Source: Candidatus Methanoplasma termitum
Lineage (GTDB): Archaea; Thermoplasmatota; Thermoplasmata; Methanomassiliicoccales; Methanomethylophilaceae
DNA length: 64,000 bases
Direction of reading: 5' to 3'
NCBI RefSeq assembly: GCF_000800805.1
Contig: NZ_CP010070.1
Location: 992,001 to 1,056,000 of the forward strand
Below are positions 35,547 through 43,567 of the stretch, in pieces (the first letter of the stretch is position 1; each line of letters opens with the position of its first letter). Made by a program: the position numbers and the translations under genes. Under the pieces are notes generated by a model, which saw only the letters and a list, made by a program, of their open reading frames with translations, did no database searches and was not told the DNA's origin.

Positions 35547-36640
35547 GGTTCATCACCTCCTTCGCCGGACTCTTCATTCAAGAACCTCTCCCGCTCGAAA
35601 AGCCTCCTTTCCGACTCTATCTCCATGCAAAGCTCTTCTTCGGACGGTATGTACATTTTGTACTTCGAAGCGAAAACCTGTGTGTTGTCCTCGGGAAGGG
35701 TGTACCTTACGATCGTATCGCTCTTGCTGGCACATAATATTATCCCTATGGGCTTGTTGTCGCCTTCCTCCATCAGCTCTCTGGTGTAGTAGTTGACATA
35801 CATCTGCATCTGGCCGATATCCTGGTGCGTTAGTTCGCCCGTCTTGAGATCGATAAGAACAAAGCACTTCAACCGATAGTTGTAGAACACCAAGTCAATG
35901 TAGAAATGGCGACCGTCCAAACTTATCCTTTTCTGGCGTGCCTCAAAAGTAAAGCCGTTACCGAGTTCCAACAAAAACTTCTGCATGTGTGTTATCAAAG
36001 CTTTTTCGAGGGTCGATTCGCGAAAGCCGGAATTGTGATCCAACCCGGCGAACTCCAGAACACTCGGATCTTTGATTATGTCCTCTGCCGTTCTCCCTGG
36101 TTCCTTCTTTATTATCTCGTCTCTTATCTCTTCCTTGTTCCGGCTTGCCAGAACACGTTCGTAGCAGAAGCTGTTGATCTGTCTCTCAAGCTGTCTGGTG
36201 CTCCAGTTGCCGTTTGCGCATTCTTCTAAGTAGTAGTTGCGGGCCCGGGGGTTTTCTACACGAAGGATCAACCGATAGTGGGTCCACGACAATTCGGAAC
36301 GCACTGCGTTCCAGTTTGGCAACGTCGAATAGAACTGCCGCATATAACGTAAGTTGCGATCGTCAAACCCTCTCCCGTATTCTGCCGTTAACTGCTTTGA
36401 CAGACTTTTGATAAGTCCGTCACCGTATGCGGCACGCTCTGCTCCGCCTTGTTTTTCAACAATGAGCCGACCGATTTTCCAATATGCTTCGACCATGAAA
36501 GAGTTCAAAGCCGCATATGCTCTGCCTCTGGAACTGTTCAGAATTTCTCTCACTTCTTTGAAGAGATTCTCTTCGATGATCTCTTCTGGTACGTTCGCCG
36601 CTATTTGCGGCTCGTCCTTATCTCTGATTATTTTTGCCAT
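35543..36640 (-). CDS. YhcG/DUF1016 PD-(D/E)xK nuclease family protein, upstream partner
   Basis: This is a 365-residue paralogue of the 34425 gene. Core: HFYIDLVFYNYRLKCFVLIDLKTG, with DxK in place of ExK, then PIGIILCASKSD. The helical part has LSWTHYRLILRVENPRARNYYLEE. The start MAKIIRD is chosen because GGAG lies just upstream. Tandem unlike YhcG copies suggest a heteromeric complex. The shared motif at 36811-36844 lies about 170 nt upstream. Confidence 0.82.
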   Translation of the reverse strand: MAKIIRDKDEPQIAANVPEEIIEENLFKEVREILNSSRGRAYAALNSFMVEAYWKIGRLIVEKQGGAERAAYGDGLIKSLSKQLTAEYGRGFDDRNLRYMRQFYSTLPNWNAVRSELSWTHYRLILRVENPRARNYYLEECANGNWSTRQLERQINSFCYERVLASRNKEEIRDEIIKKEPGRTAEDIIKDPSVLEFAGLDHNSGFRESTLEKALITHMQKFLLELGNGFTFEARQKRISLDGRHFYIDLVFYNYRLKCFVLIDLKTGELTHQDIGQMQMYVNYYTRELMEEGDNKPIGIILCASKSDTIVRYTLPEDNTQVFASKYKMYIPSEEELCMEIESERRLFERERFLNEESGEGGDEP

Positions 36641-36795
36641 AGTTCGCACTCCTTTTTTGCAAGTGCTTACATATCGGAGATCGCTGCGTTTGCCGCAGCA
36701 TCCCCGCCTATGGCTGAGTTCTAAATGTCCTTACGGCTCATTGAAACAGCTGGTACAGAGACCCGTTTACTCGCTGCATTTTTACATGGAAAGGA

Positions 36796-36844
36796 TGGTA
36801 TATAAGTCTTAGGGAGGGGTGTCCGAAAGTACCCGAAAGTACAG
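36796..36844. promoter_or_regulatory. Second copy of the YhcG-associated upstream motif
   Basis: TGGTATATAAGTC is followed by AGGGAGGG, GTGTCCGAAAGTAC and CCGAAAGTACAG, collinear with 20484-20532. Direct-repeat units are 10 bp apart here and 9 bp apart in the first copy. Confidence 0.5.
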
Positions 36845-36998
36845 ACAAGATGATGATTTTTTTTATATCTGGCTATATGCTTATGCTTGAGTTGATATAT
36901 CATGAATATCTTGACCAAAACGCCGGCATATTTTTGACATTTGAAAAAGGCTACGCACTGCGTGACCAATTGATATGGACGCATTATCGCCTATGCGC

Positions 36999-37340
36999 GT
37001 AAAATCCCTTTTCAGTCTTAATCATGCCCAAAGCAAATACCTAAGCATAGAATATCTGCCCCTCATTTAGTATTCCTTGGACGGGTGGCAGAGAAGTTCT
37101 GACGAAGAAATTGTTTTCTTCTCCGTCTCTGCGACACGACCTTCGATGCATTCGAAACGTTCGCTGACAGCATATCTCTTCAAGATGTAGTCCTTAAGAA
37201 CACAATTTGCCAATTGGGGAAATTGAGTTCCTCATTTTGATTGACACAGTACCCAACAGAAATGATAATGTCAAGATCATAGTAATTTTTTTGCTTGGTA
37301 GAAAAATCGGAATTTCCGATTTTCTTCATTGAGATTGCCT
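36999..37340 (-). pseudogene. Degenerate RhuM-family gene
   Basis: Minus-strand frames carry pieces of a RhuM protein in order but in different frames: KKIGNSDFSTKQKNYYDLD then IIISVGY; after a frameshift LKDYILKRYAVSERFE then IEGRVAETE; after another FFVRTSLPPVQGI; and a stop inside the GQIF-x-A segment. RhuM proteins are mobile-element/phage-associated. The gene is clearly inactivated. Confidence 0.65.
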
Positions 37341-37354
37341 AATCTGGCTCTCCC

Positions 37355-37534
37355 TCAAAACGAACTATAAAGAAATCCTTTATGGTTGGTCTTTATCACA
37401 TTACGTCCATTTTTTTCTCGGGTTGGTGTCCATTTTCCAGAATCATTTACTCCAAAATGCTTCTGTGCGCCTTTTTCAAAGAACTTTAATATATTACCAT
37501 TAGAGTATTGAAAGACAGGTTGCCCCGTGGCAAC
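37355..37534 (-). pseudogene. C-terminal fragment of an unknown gene
   Basis: This open segment has no plausible start codon. It encodes VFQYSNGNILKFFEKGAQKH and then FGVNDSGKWTPTREKNGRNV before a stop. It looks like the tail of a basic protein whose 5' part is lost. Together with the RhuM remnant this makes 36.9-37.8 kb a graveyard of mobile genes; no intact gene is seen in 37535-37854. Confidence 0.35.
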
Positions 37535-37854
37535 TCAGTGGAGAGATGTGGTCCCTATATCACTCACCTTCACATTTTCTATTTCGTCCATCACCGATGG
37601 ACGATTTGGAGGATCGGTGCCGGACCCTGTCGTCTATGAAAAGGAATCGGTCATGGAACCCTCTTATTTGCGCACGTGAATTGGCTATATTACACATTAT
37701 GTTCCTCGATTTCCGATCTGAACCGTTGCAAAATCCGCAACGGTTGATCCGGCGGCGAATTCTTCCTCGGGATGAGAGAAACACATGTTTCCATAAAAAG
37801 TAGTATAACTGTATTGTTTACCTTATAAGTAGATCATGAGACCGATTAGGGAAC

Positions 37855-38106
37855 ATGGAAAGATACTACTTATTCCCTGGAGAAAGAGAGGATTATGAGA
37901 AGTTCGTGATCGCATTGTACGAAGACCGGGAAAAAGCAATGAAGAACAAATGCACTTCGCTTTCAGATGAAATGGTAGTTTATCACATGATCTGTGACAT
38001 GATGGAATTCTTTGAAATAGACATGGTGATGAGAACATTCAAAAAGATCAAAAAGGAAATGAAAGAGGTCGATAACGAATCAAAACGTTCACCGCCTTTT
38101 TTCTGA
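37855..38106 (+). CDS. Small helical ORFan
   Basis: This is an 83-residue acidic/basic helical product (MERYYLFPGEREDYEKFVIA...) with a Lys-rich C-terminus. It is preceded about 50 nt upstream by GTAGTATAACTGTA, an exact 14-nt match to the promoter region of the 22082 gene, suggesting common regulation. Its overall charge pattern resembles the small LSEE-type ORFans. No function recognised. Confidence 0.45.
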   Translation: MERYYLFPGEREDYEKFVIALYEDREKAMKNKCTSLSDEMVVYHMICDMMEFFEIDMVMRTFKKIKKEMKEVDNESKRSPPFF

Positions 38107-38249
38107 AGACAGGGATACCGGAGACCTTGCGTTTTCATGGGATGTATGCGAGGGTCTGCGTATATCTCTCCATTCCAGATATGTTCAGCCTTGGCGTGCC
38201 GTCCGGGAAGCGCCCTACATCGATCCTTTGTCCGTTGATATCGAACACT

Positions 38250-38765
38250 TTATTCCTCTCCGATCAGGTTTACCTGGCACATCTTCATTGTTATAAGGGC
38301 GGCCTTGTGGCTCTCCTCGGTCACGCCGGCGCAGCAGCCTGCGTCCACGGTAACGACGGTCTCCGGGAACTTCGCCTTCAGTATCAATGCGTTCGATACT
38401 ACGCATATATCAGAGCACAGTCCGCACAGCTCGATCTCATCATACTCGCCAAGACCTTCCGCCAATTCCAGCGAACCGAAGGTGGTCTTGTCGAATATCT
38501 TACATCCGGTTGTGTTAAGTTCGTCGGCGATCCTGTGGCCGTCTGTGCCTTCGATACAGTGAACGACAGGGAGCCTTCTTCCCTCCTGCGTCTCCAAATA
38601 ATCGGCATAGTGGGTGTCGCGGGTGAAGATTATCTTGTCCCCCGCCTTTCTGTAGCTTTTTATCTTCTCTTGAACAGCGGGAACGATCGCCTGCGCCTGC
38701 GGCGAGCCTAACGAACCGGTGATGAAATCGTTCTGCATGTCGACCACTATCAACAGTCTTCTCAT
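38250..38765 (-). CDS. pncA: Nicotinamidase (isochorismatase-like hydrolase)
   Basis: The 171-residue cysteine hydrolase has triad candidates D9 (LLIVVDMQNDF), K93 (IFDKTTFGS) and C121 (LCSDICVVSNAL). It deamidates nicotinamide to nicotinate for NAD salvage. A 38-residue C-terminal part, EESHKAALITMK, matches family ends. Its ATG overlaps the stop of the NrtR-like regulator (ATGA), so they form a two-gene NAD operon. Confidence 0.88.
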   Translation of the reverse strand: MRRLLIVVDMQNDFITGSLGSPQAQAIVPAVQEKIKSYRKAGDKIIFTRDTHYADYLETQEGRRLPVVHCIEGTDGHRIADELNTTGCKIFDKTTFGSLELAEGLGEYDEIELCGLCSDICVVSNALILKAKFPETVVTVDAGCCAGVTEESHKAALITMKMCQVNLIGEE

Positions 38766-39490
38766 TGTGCTTCCTTTCCTTTGTTATCCTTTGGTCTTTG
38801 GATGTATATCTTTGCGGGCCGGTGGCCCTTGTCAGCCGTATATCGATCGGTCTCTTCCACCATGTCGTTGATCTTCCTTCGGAAATTGGCGGCGAGCTCT
38901 TTCCTGCCAGTTATGGTCTCGTACACATTCTGCAGTTCCGTCAGGGTGAACTCCTTTGGCATCAGGCGGAAGATGAGATCGGTGTAGTGGATCTTCATAT
39001 GCAGTCTTTCCAACGCCGTGCGGATGATCGTGAAGTGGTCGAACCCGAGATCGTCTTTTGATAGAGGTGTTCCGTTCCTTTCGATTGCAAAGGATGATCC
39101 TTGGGGACGGATGGTGAACCATTCCTCGCCGCTGATGTTATCTGATTGTTCTTCGTTCAGAAGGCAGAGATATGCTATCGAGAGGACCCTTGCACTTGGA
39201 TCCCTTCCAATATCGCAGAAGGTGTAAAGCTGCTCAAGATAGCACTGTGCCACCTTCGTTTTGTCGCTCAGTTTAAGCTTGATGTTATCTTCCGGTAATT
39301 CATCGATGTTGAGGAAACTTCCGGGCAGGCACCATTTCCCTGCAAAGGGTTCTTCCTTGCGTTTATAGAGTAATAAACGCAGTTCGGTCATGGGGAGCTT
39401 ACGGTAGTTGCCGGGCTCCTTTGTGCTGACCGTGAAAACGACCGCATCGGTGGTGACGAAGGGGTGCTCATGGCCGAATATGGGTTTCAT
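38762..39490 (-). CDS. NrtR-type regulator: degenerate Nudix domain plus winged helix
   Basis: The 242-residue protein has a Nudix-like N-terminal domain (LLLYKRKEEPFAGKWCLPGSF) and a C-terminal winged helix (PKEFTLTELQNVYETITGRK, NFRRKI). In the Nudix box the catalytic Arg-Glu and Glu-Glu positions are replaced (KLKLSDKTK), so the domain should bind but not hydrolyse ADP-ribose-type ligand, as in NrtR repressors of NAD genes. Co-transcription with nicotinamidase fits this role. Palindromes overlap its own start. Confidence 0.82.
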   Translation of the reverse strand: MKPIFGHEHPFVTTDAVVFTVSTKEPGNYRKLPMTELRLLLYKRKEEPFAGKWCLPGSFLNIDELPEDNIKLKLSDKTKVAQCYLEQLYTFCDIGRDPSARVLSIAYLCLLNEEQSDNISGEEWFTIRPQGSSFAIERNGTPLSKDDLGFDHFTIIRTALERLHMKIHYTDLIFRLMPKEFTLTELQNVYETITGRKELAANFRRKINDMVEETDRYTADKGHRPAKIYIQRPKDNKGKEAQ

Positions 39491-39534
39491 GATATCATCT
39501 TTATGTTATTAATAAAATGATAATATCATATTAG
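39488..39534. promoter_or_regulatory. Candidate NrtR-like operator palindromes
   Basis: ATGATATCAT at 39488-39498 covers the regulator start codon, and ATGATAATATCAT lies about 30 bp upstream. Two similar palindromes spanning the promoter would suit autorepression. The following 39535-39806 shows no convincing gene. Confidence 0.45.
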
Positions 39535-39806
39535 ATGTATAAAGATTGGGGTCAAATGATAGTCATACGGAGTATGATTACAGAAAAGATGTGAAAAATG
39601 GGACGTGTGTTTTGTTTTTAATCTGTAGAATGGAGAGAGGATCTCCTCGCAGGTGTTGACAAAACCGTCGCTGTCGAGGCCTTCGGGTAGAGGGCACTCA
39701 TTGAAGTGAAATGGGAATGACATTTTTATTTTCCTTTATTGAAAAGAGCAGCATTATGTTCACTTAGTTTCTGTTAATTTATTGGTAATCAGAAATCTAT
39801 CTCACT

Positions 39807-41009
39807 TCATTCTTCTGCTCTCCTGTGTTTGATCTTTGGGTCAGAATGTTTTTTTTCACATTCCTTACAAACATCCTTCCATGGTGAAAGGAACCCTTTC
39901 TTGTACTGACGAGTGCAATCCATGCAAATGAACTTCCCGCAGTCTGAGCATGTGTGTGTTGTCCTCGCCAGAGCCTGACAATAATCACAATAAGTAAGTC
40001 CTTCTGTTCTGATATTCTTTGCTAATAAGGTGAACTTATCATTTTTGTTCTCTATGAATGTCACATCTGATTTCGTTCCAAAGGTCTCGAACTCAATGTT
40101 AGCAACGTAATATTTTAGTAGATACTCAAAGGATACTTTCACGTTCTTCGGCTTCGGTGAGCAGGTCTTTGTGTAATGACTGCCGTTGTTCCCAAAATAA
40201 GAGACATCTTCTGTGAGTCTCTGAATCATCCTTTCTCTGATGTCCAATTCGATCTGCTTTATATTCAGCTGAGCCGGCATAGGCCCCTCAATCTTATCTC
40301 CATCTGATAGCTTAATGGTAATGCCGGATGCCTCTGGTATATTCTCTAACGTGTTGCTATCCAGAAGAACGTTGAACTCTTGATCTAATCTTTTTATCAC
40401 TGTGCCATTCGACATCTTAAAATCTTCGTGCGCTGAGATGTGTAAGAATACGCCATATTTCACGACCCTATCATTTTTTATTATTTTTAGATTCGGTTCG
40501 ACCTTTGTCCTTCCTGAATTTCGGACGTTTATGAAATTGGATGTAATAATGCTCTTAATCTCATTGGGGTCATATGGTGCCAGCGTGCAAATCGTTATGT
40601 TATCCGAGGTGGGATTCAGCAGGATTCTGTACCCATATTTGGAACCAATTGACTTCAGATCATAGAAATCCATTGTTTCAATGTGGAGTCTATTCTCATT
40701 GATGTGATTTATCGCATCATCGCTGAATCCGCCGGTGCATATAAGAAGACCCTTTTTCACGCCATCTGTCATCATTGCCGAGTGTAATTTTTGTACAACG
40801 GGCCTGCCTATTGGTTTGTGGTGATGTTTGCATTCAACGTACATCACATCGGTTGGAGAGAAACGGACGATCAGATCCTTTCCGCCATCGCCGACAAGCG
40901 GTACATCTTCCACTTCTGCTTTATAGTGTCCTTGCAATAGTTTTTGACATAATTTCTCAAACCCCTCACCATCATAGTCGCAGAGGTATATGTTCTTCAA
41001 GTCATCCAT
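39807..41009 (-). CDS. Mrr-like restriction endonuclease with C-terminal zinc-finger (B-box-like) region
   Basis: The protein is about 400 residues. The N-terminus is a PD-(D/E)xK Mrr-type domain: FEKLCQKLLQGHYKAEVEDV, GDGGKDLIVRF, MYVECKHHHKPIGRPVVQKL, GLLICTGGFS. The middle is beta-rich and unassigned. The C-terminus has paired Cys/His fingers (TYCDYCQALARTTHTCSDCG, CMDCTRQ, CKECEKKH), resembling a B-box. It probably cuts foreign or modified DNA. The start at 41009 is preferred for a GGTGA just upstream; 41021 is the alternative. Confidence 0.75.
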   Translation of the reverse strand: MDDLKNIYLCDYDGEGFEKLCQKLLQGHYKAEVEDVPLVGDGGKDLIVRFSPTDVMYVECKHHHKPIGRPVVQKLHSAMMTDGVKKGLLICTGGFSDDAINHINENRLHIETMDFYDLKSIGSKYGYRILLNPTSDNITICTLAPYDPNEIKSIITSNFINVRNSGRTKVEPNLKIIKNDRVVKYGVFLHISAHEDFKMSNGTVIKRLDQEFNVLLDSNTLENIPEASGITIKLSDGDKIEGPMPAQLNIKQIELDIRERMIQRLTEDVSYFGNNGSHYTKTCSPKPKNVKVSFEYLLKYYVANIEFETFGTKSDVTFIENKNDKFTLLAKNIRTEGLTYCDYCQALARTTHTCSDCGKFICMDCTRQYKKGFLSPWKDVCKECEKKHSDPKIKHRRAEE

Positions 41010-41249
41010 TGAGTTCACCATAATTTCATTGAAATGTGTTTAGAGGAGACTAACCATTCTGGGCAGACGTCTCACTAATTAAATAAACTCCTCATATTTA
41101 TCTACTTTTTGGATGTCGGTATAGATAAGGCCTTAATATCAAACAGATGAGATTTCTTGGAGGTTCGTATTTTTTGCTGTGCTTTCCTTTGCTCATATCG
41201 GTGCCAATGTATATTTATATTTCAAAAATAATATTTAGATGGGTGTAAA

Positions 41250-41417
41250 ATGGCTAAAAACACTGGCGAAAGCCATAGACATGGTGCAGTACGAGAACGC
41301 TCTCAGACTTACAATCCAAAAACGGAGCAACATGTGAAACGTAATACAAATGATGGACGTTTCATGGATGTAAAACAAGATGGAAAAAAGTTCAAGGGTG
41401 TGCGTGAAGAAAAATAA
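41250..41417 (+). CDS. 55-residue basic small protein
   Basis: The ATG at 41250 opens a 55-residue product ending in a conserved-looking GRFMDVKQDGKKFKGVREEK block, a tail I recall in small basic proteins near restriction and defence genes. An upstream TATA-like AATAATATTTAG lies about 20-25 nt away. Function unknown, possibly DNA binding. Confidence 0.55.
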   Translation: MAKNTGESHRHGAVRERSQTYNPKTEQHVKRNTNDGRFMDVKQDGKKFKGVREEK

Positions 41418-41552
41418 TTCCATAAAAAAAGCAACCCTCCCATATTACTTTTTCATGGAGTTTATTGTTTGAAGCCCCCTTTTTGATAGATTGTTTAGGC
41501 ATATACCTCCAATTTATGCAATCTTTTTATTCAGATAGACCTTCTCACAAGT

Positions 41553-41996
41553 ATGGGAAAAAACACATTAGGAAGAAACAAGTGTGGAAGACATCTTAAC
41601 CCAAATCCTTCGAGGGCGCGTGTCTTCTTTTCAAGCAGAAATTGCGATGCTGGACAGGTTGGATTTTTAAAATCACAAAGGAGAACAACAAAAAGTCTCG
41701 ACTTCATAGATTATGGGATTAAGAACCCCTATTTATTGGGATGGAAAAATTCTGCAAAATATAGAATACGAAACTCAGACGCAGTTGTTGTTGGAATCGG
41801 AAAAACCACATATAAGAGTAAAAGTGTCAATTGGGAAGTAAAAACCGCTAAAAAATTCAACAAACCAATCATTGGTGTCAAATTAAGTAAGGGCGTAAAG
41901 GTGCCAGATACCATCAGAAAGAACGGTAAAATAATAAACTGGGAGTGTAACACCATTCAGAGGGAAATAGATAAATCAAAAAATAAAAGAACCTGA
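41553..41996 (+). CDS. TIR-like (ThsB/DUF1863-type) domain protein 1
   Basis: The 147-residue single-domain protein has an N-terminal RARVFFSSRN strand, central KYRIRNSDAVVVGIGKTTY and the acidic helix VNWEVKTAKKFNKPIIGVKL with a candidate catalytic Glu95. This is the pattern of flavodoxin-like TIR proteins of Thoeris systems that make cADPR-type signals from NAD. It is followed 19 bp later by a caspase-like gene and then a second TIR gene. Confidence 0.75.
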   Translation: MGKNTLGRNKCGRHLNPNPSRARVFFSSRNCDAGQVGFLKSQRRTTKSLDFIDYGIKNPYLLGWKNSAKYRIRNSDAVVVGIGKTTYKSKSVNWEVKTAKKFNKPIIGVKLSKGVKVPDTIRKNGKIINWECNTIQREIDKSKNKRT

Positions 41997-42015
41997 GTGT
42001 AGAATTAGTGATAAC

Positions 42016-42984
42016 ATGTTTAGAAAAGCCCTTATAATAGGCATAAACAACTATCCACGTTCGCCACTATCTGGTTGCATTAATGACGCAACTGCTGTTG
42101 CTGAACTACTAAAGACCAACCATGATGGAACAAAGAACTTTGATGTATTGTTAATTAATGATGTAAAATCAAAGTCGGAATTGATGAAACACATCAAAAG
42201 CCTATTTGATGGTGCCAATGATGTATCTCTCCTATACTTCTCTGGGCATGGATGCTTTGATGAAATCGGCGGGTATCTTGTCACTCCCGATTATAAAGAA
42301 AATGATATGGGCGTGAATATGCGAGACATCATTACTCTTGCTTCCAAATCGAGGTCGAGGGATAGAATAGTGATTGCTGATTGTTGTCACTCAGGTATGT
42401 TGGGTTCAATGGACATTACCGAAGATACTACTGTTTTGCGCGAGGGAATGACGATTATGGCTGCTTGCAACAGAGAAGAAAGTGCCATAGAGTCATGCGG
42501 GCATGGAGTATTCACAAACTTATTAGTTGAAGGTTTAAAGGGCGGCGCATCAGACTTATCAGGAAATGTTTCCCCAGGCGGCCTGTATGCTTATATCGAT
42601 AGGAGTTTGGGGCCATGGGATCAAAGACCGATTTTCAAAACAAATGTAGCAAGGTTCTCCACAATAAGAAAAACTGCTCCCCCCATAGCTCGCGAAACAA
42701 TGATGAAAATAACAGAGATTTTTAATTCGCCTGACACTGAATTACAATTAGATCCATCTTTTGAATGCACAAATAATCCTACAACTAAACCATTGCTATT
42801 AGAGCCTTTTTCAGATGAAAAGAATGTAAAAACATTCAAAATTCTTCAACAACTAGAGAGTGTTGGCATAGTTGTACCAATTGGAGAGAGACACATGTAC
42901 TATGCGGCCATGAATTCAAAGTCGTGCAAACTTACTTCATTAGGTAAGCATTATTACTACCTCAGCAAAATAGGGAGAATATAA
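42016..42984 (+). CDS. Caspase-like (C14) peptidase, putative Thoeris-type effector
   Basis: The 322-residue protein has residues 1-210 as a caspase-hemoglobinase fold: KALIIGINNYPRSPLSGCIND, catalytic His78 in LLYFSGHGC and Cys124 in ADCCHSG, with oxidised-loop GGYLVTPDY. Residues about 230-322 are a separate C-terminal region ending in a winged-helix-like segment (FKILQQLESVGIVVPIGERH). In recently described type IV Thoeris, a TIR enzyme signals to a caspase-like protease effector; this gene lies between two TIR genes, 19 and 1 bp from them. Confidence 0.82.
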   Translation: MFRKALIIGINNYPRSPLSGCINDATAVAELLKTNHDGTKNFDVLLINDVKSKSELMKHIKSLFDGANDVSLLYFSGHGCFDEIGGYLVTPDYKENDMGVNMRDIITLASKSRSRDRIVIADCCHSGMLGSMDITEDTTVLREGMTIMAACNREESAIESCGHGVFTNLLVEGLKGGASDLSGNVSPGGLYAYIDRSLGPWDQRPIFKTNVARFSTIRKTAPPIARETMMKITEIFNSPDTELQLDPSFECTNNPTTKPLLLEPFSDEKNVKTFKILQQLESVGIVVPIGERHMYYAAMNSKSCKLTSLGKHYYYLSKIGRI

Positions 42985-42985
42985 C

Positions 42986-43369
42986 GTGGCAAAGAGAGCA
43001 TTCATAAGTTTTGACTACGATCATGATTTGGAAATAAAAGAAGCACTAGTTGGGCAAGCAAAGCTCCCCGATTCCCCTTTTAGCATTGTTGATGTCTCCA
43101 TCAAAGAGGCGATTGACACTAACTGGAAAGAATATGCTCGGAAAAAAATCAAGTCGTGCGATGTCGTTGTTGTGCTATGTGGAAAGCACACAAATGGAGC
43201 CAAAGGTGTGACCGCAGAGATATCAATTGCCCAAGAAGAAAACGTTCCTTACTTTCTTCTAAAGGGCCATAAAAATGAAAGTGTCCGACCAGTTGGCGCA
43301 AGGAATTCAGACAAGATGTATGACTGGACATGGGACAATTTAAAAGCACTATTCGCAGGCAGAAGATGA
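42986..43369 (+). CDS. TIR-like (ThsB/DUF1863-type) domain protein 2
   Basis: The 127-residue ThsB-like protein has KRAFISFDYDHDLEIKEAL, NWKEYARKKIKSCDVVVVL, then the helix GVTAEISIAQEENVPYFLLKG with candidate catalytic Glu78. It starts one base after the caspase stop, so it is co-translated. It is more canonical than TIR protein 1; having two TIR proteins may let the cassette sense different triggers. Confidence 0.8.
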   Translation: MAKRAFISFDYDHDLEIKEALVGQAKLPDSPFSIVDVSIKEAIDTNWKEYARKKIKSCDVVVVLCGKHTNGAKGVTAEISIAQEENVPYFLLKGHKNESVRPVGARNSDKMYDWTWDNLKALFAGRR

Positions 43370-43432
43370 GTTTCATCTTAAACGATAGTATCAGAAACCT
43401 ATAAGAACAATAATCAAATACAAGGGTTCAAC

Positions 43433-43508
43433 GGGCTCGTGGTCTAGGGGTTATGACGTTTCCTTGACATGGAAGAGGTCGCCGGTTCAAATCCGGCCGG
43501 GCCCACCA
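43433..43508 (+). tRNA. tRNA-Val (GAC), CCA encoded
   Basis: Acceptor GGGCTCG/CGGGCCC, anticodon stem TTTCC/GGAAG closing loop TTGACAT (anticodon GAC), T-loop TTCAAAT, discriminator A and encoded CCA. It lies between the TIR cassette and the DpnII-type genes and could serve as an integration site for either block. Confidence 0.93.
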
Positions 43509-43567
43509 TACTGTTTTTTAACTGTTGTCCGATCCAGATCGGAAAAAGAAAAACATTGGTTAATGAT

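Noticed and set aside
18876-36640. Composite transposon bounded by the shared YhcG motif
   Set aside because: No transposase, terminal inverted repeats or target duplication is visible; the motif is better explained as a YhcG upstream element.
39526-39723. 65-codon minus-strand frame upstream of the NrtR-like gene
   Set aside because: No conserved motif or clear ribosome site, and it overlaps the candidate operator region; kept as non-coding.
41553-43369. Classic Thoeris with ThsA (SIR2 or macro domain)
   Set aside because: No SIR2, SLOG or macro domain protein is found nearby; the effector is caspase-like.
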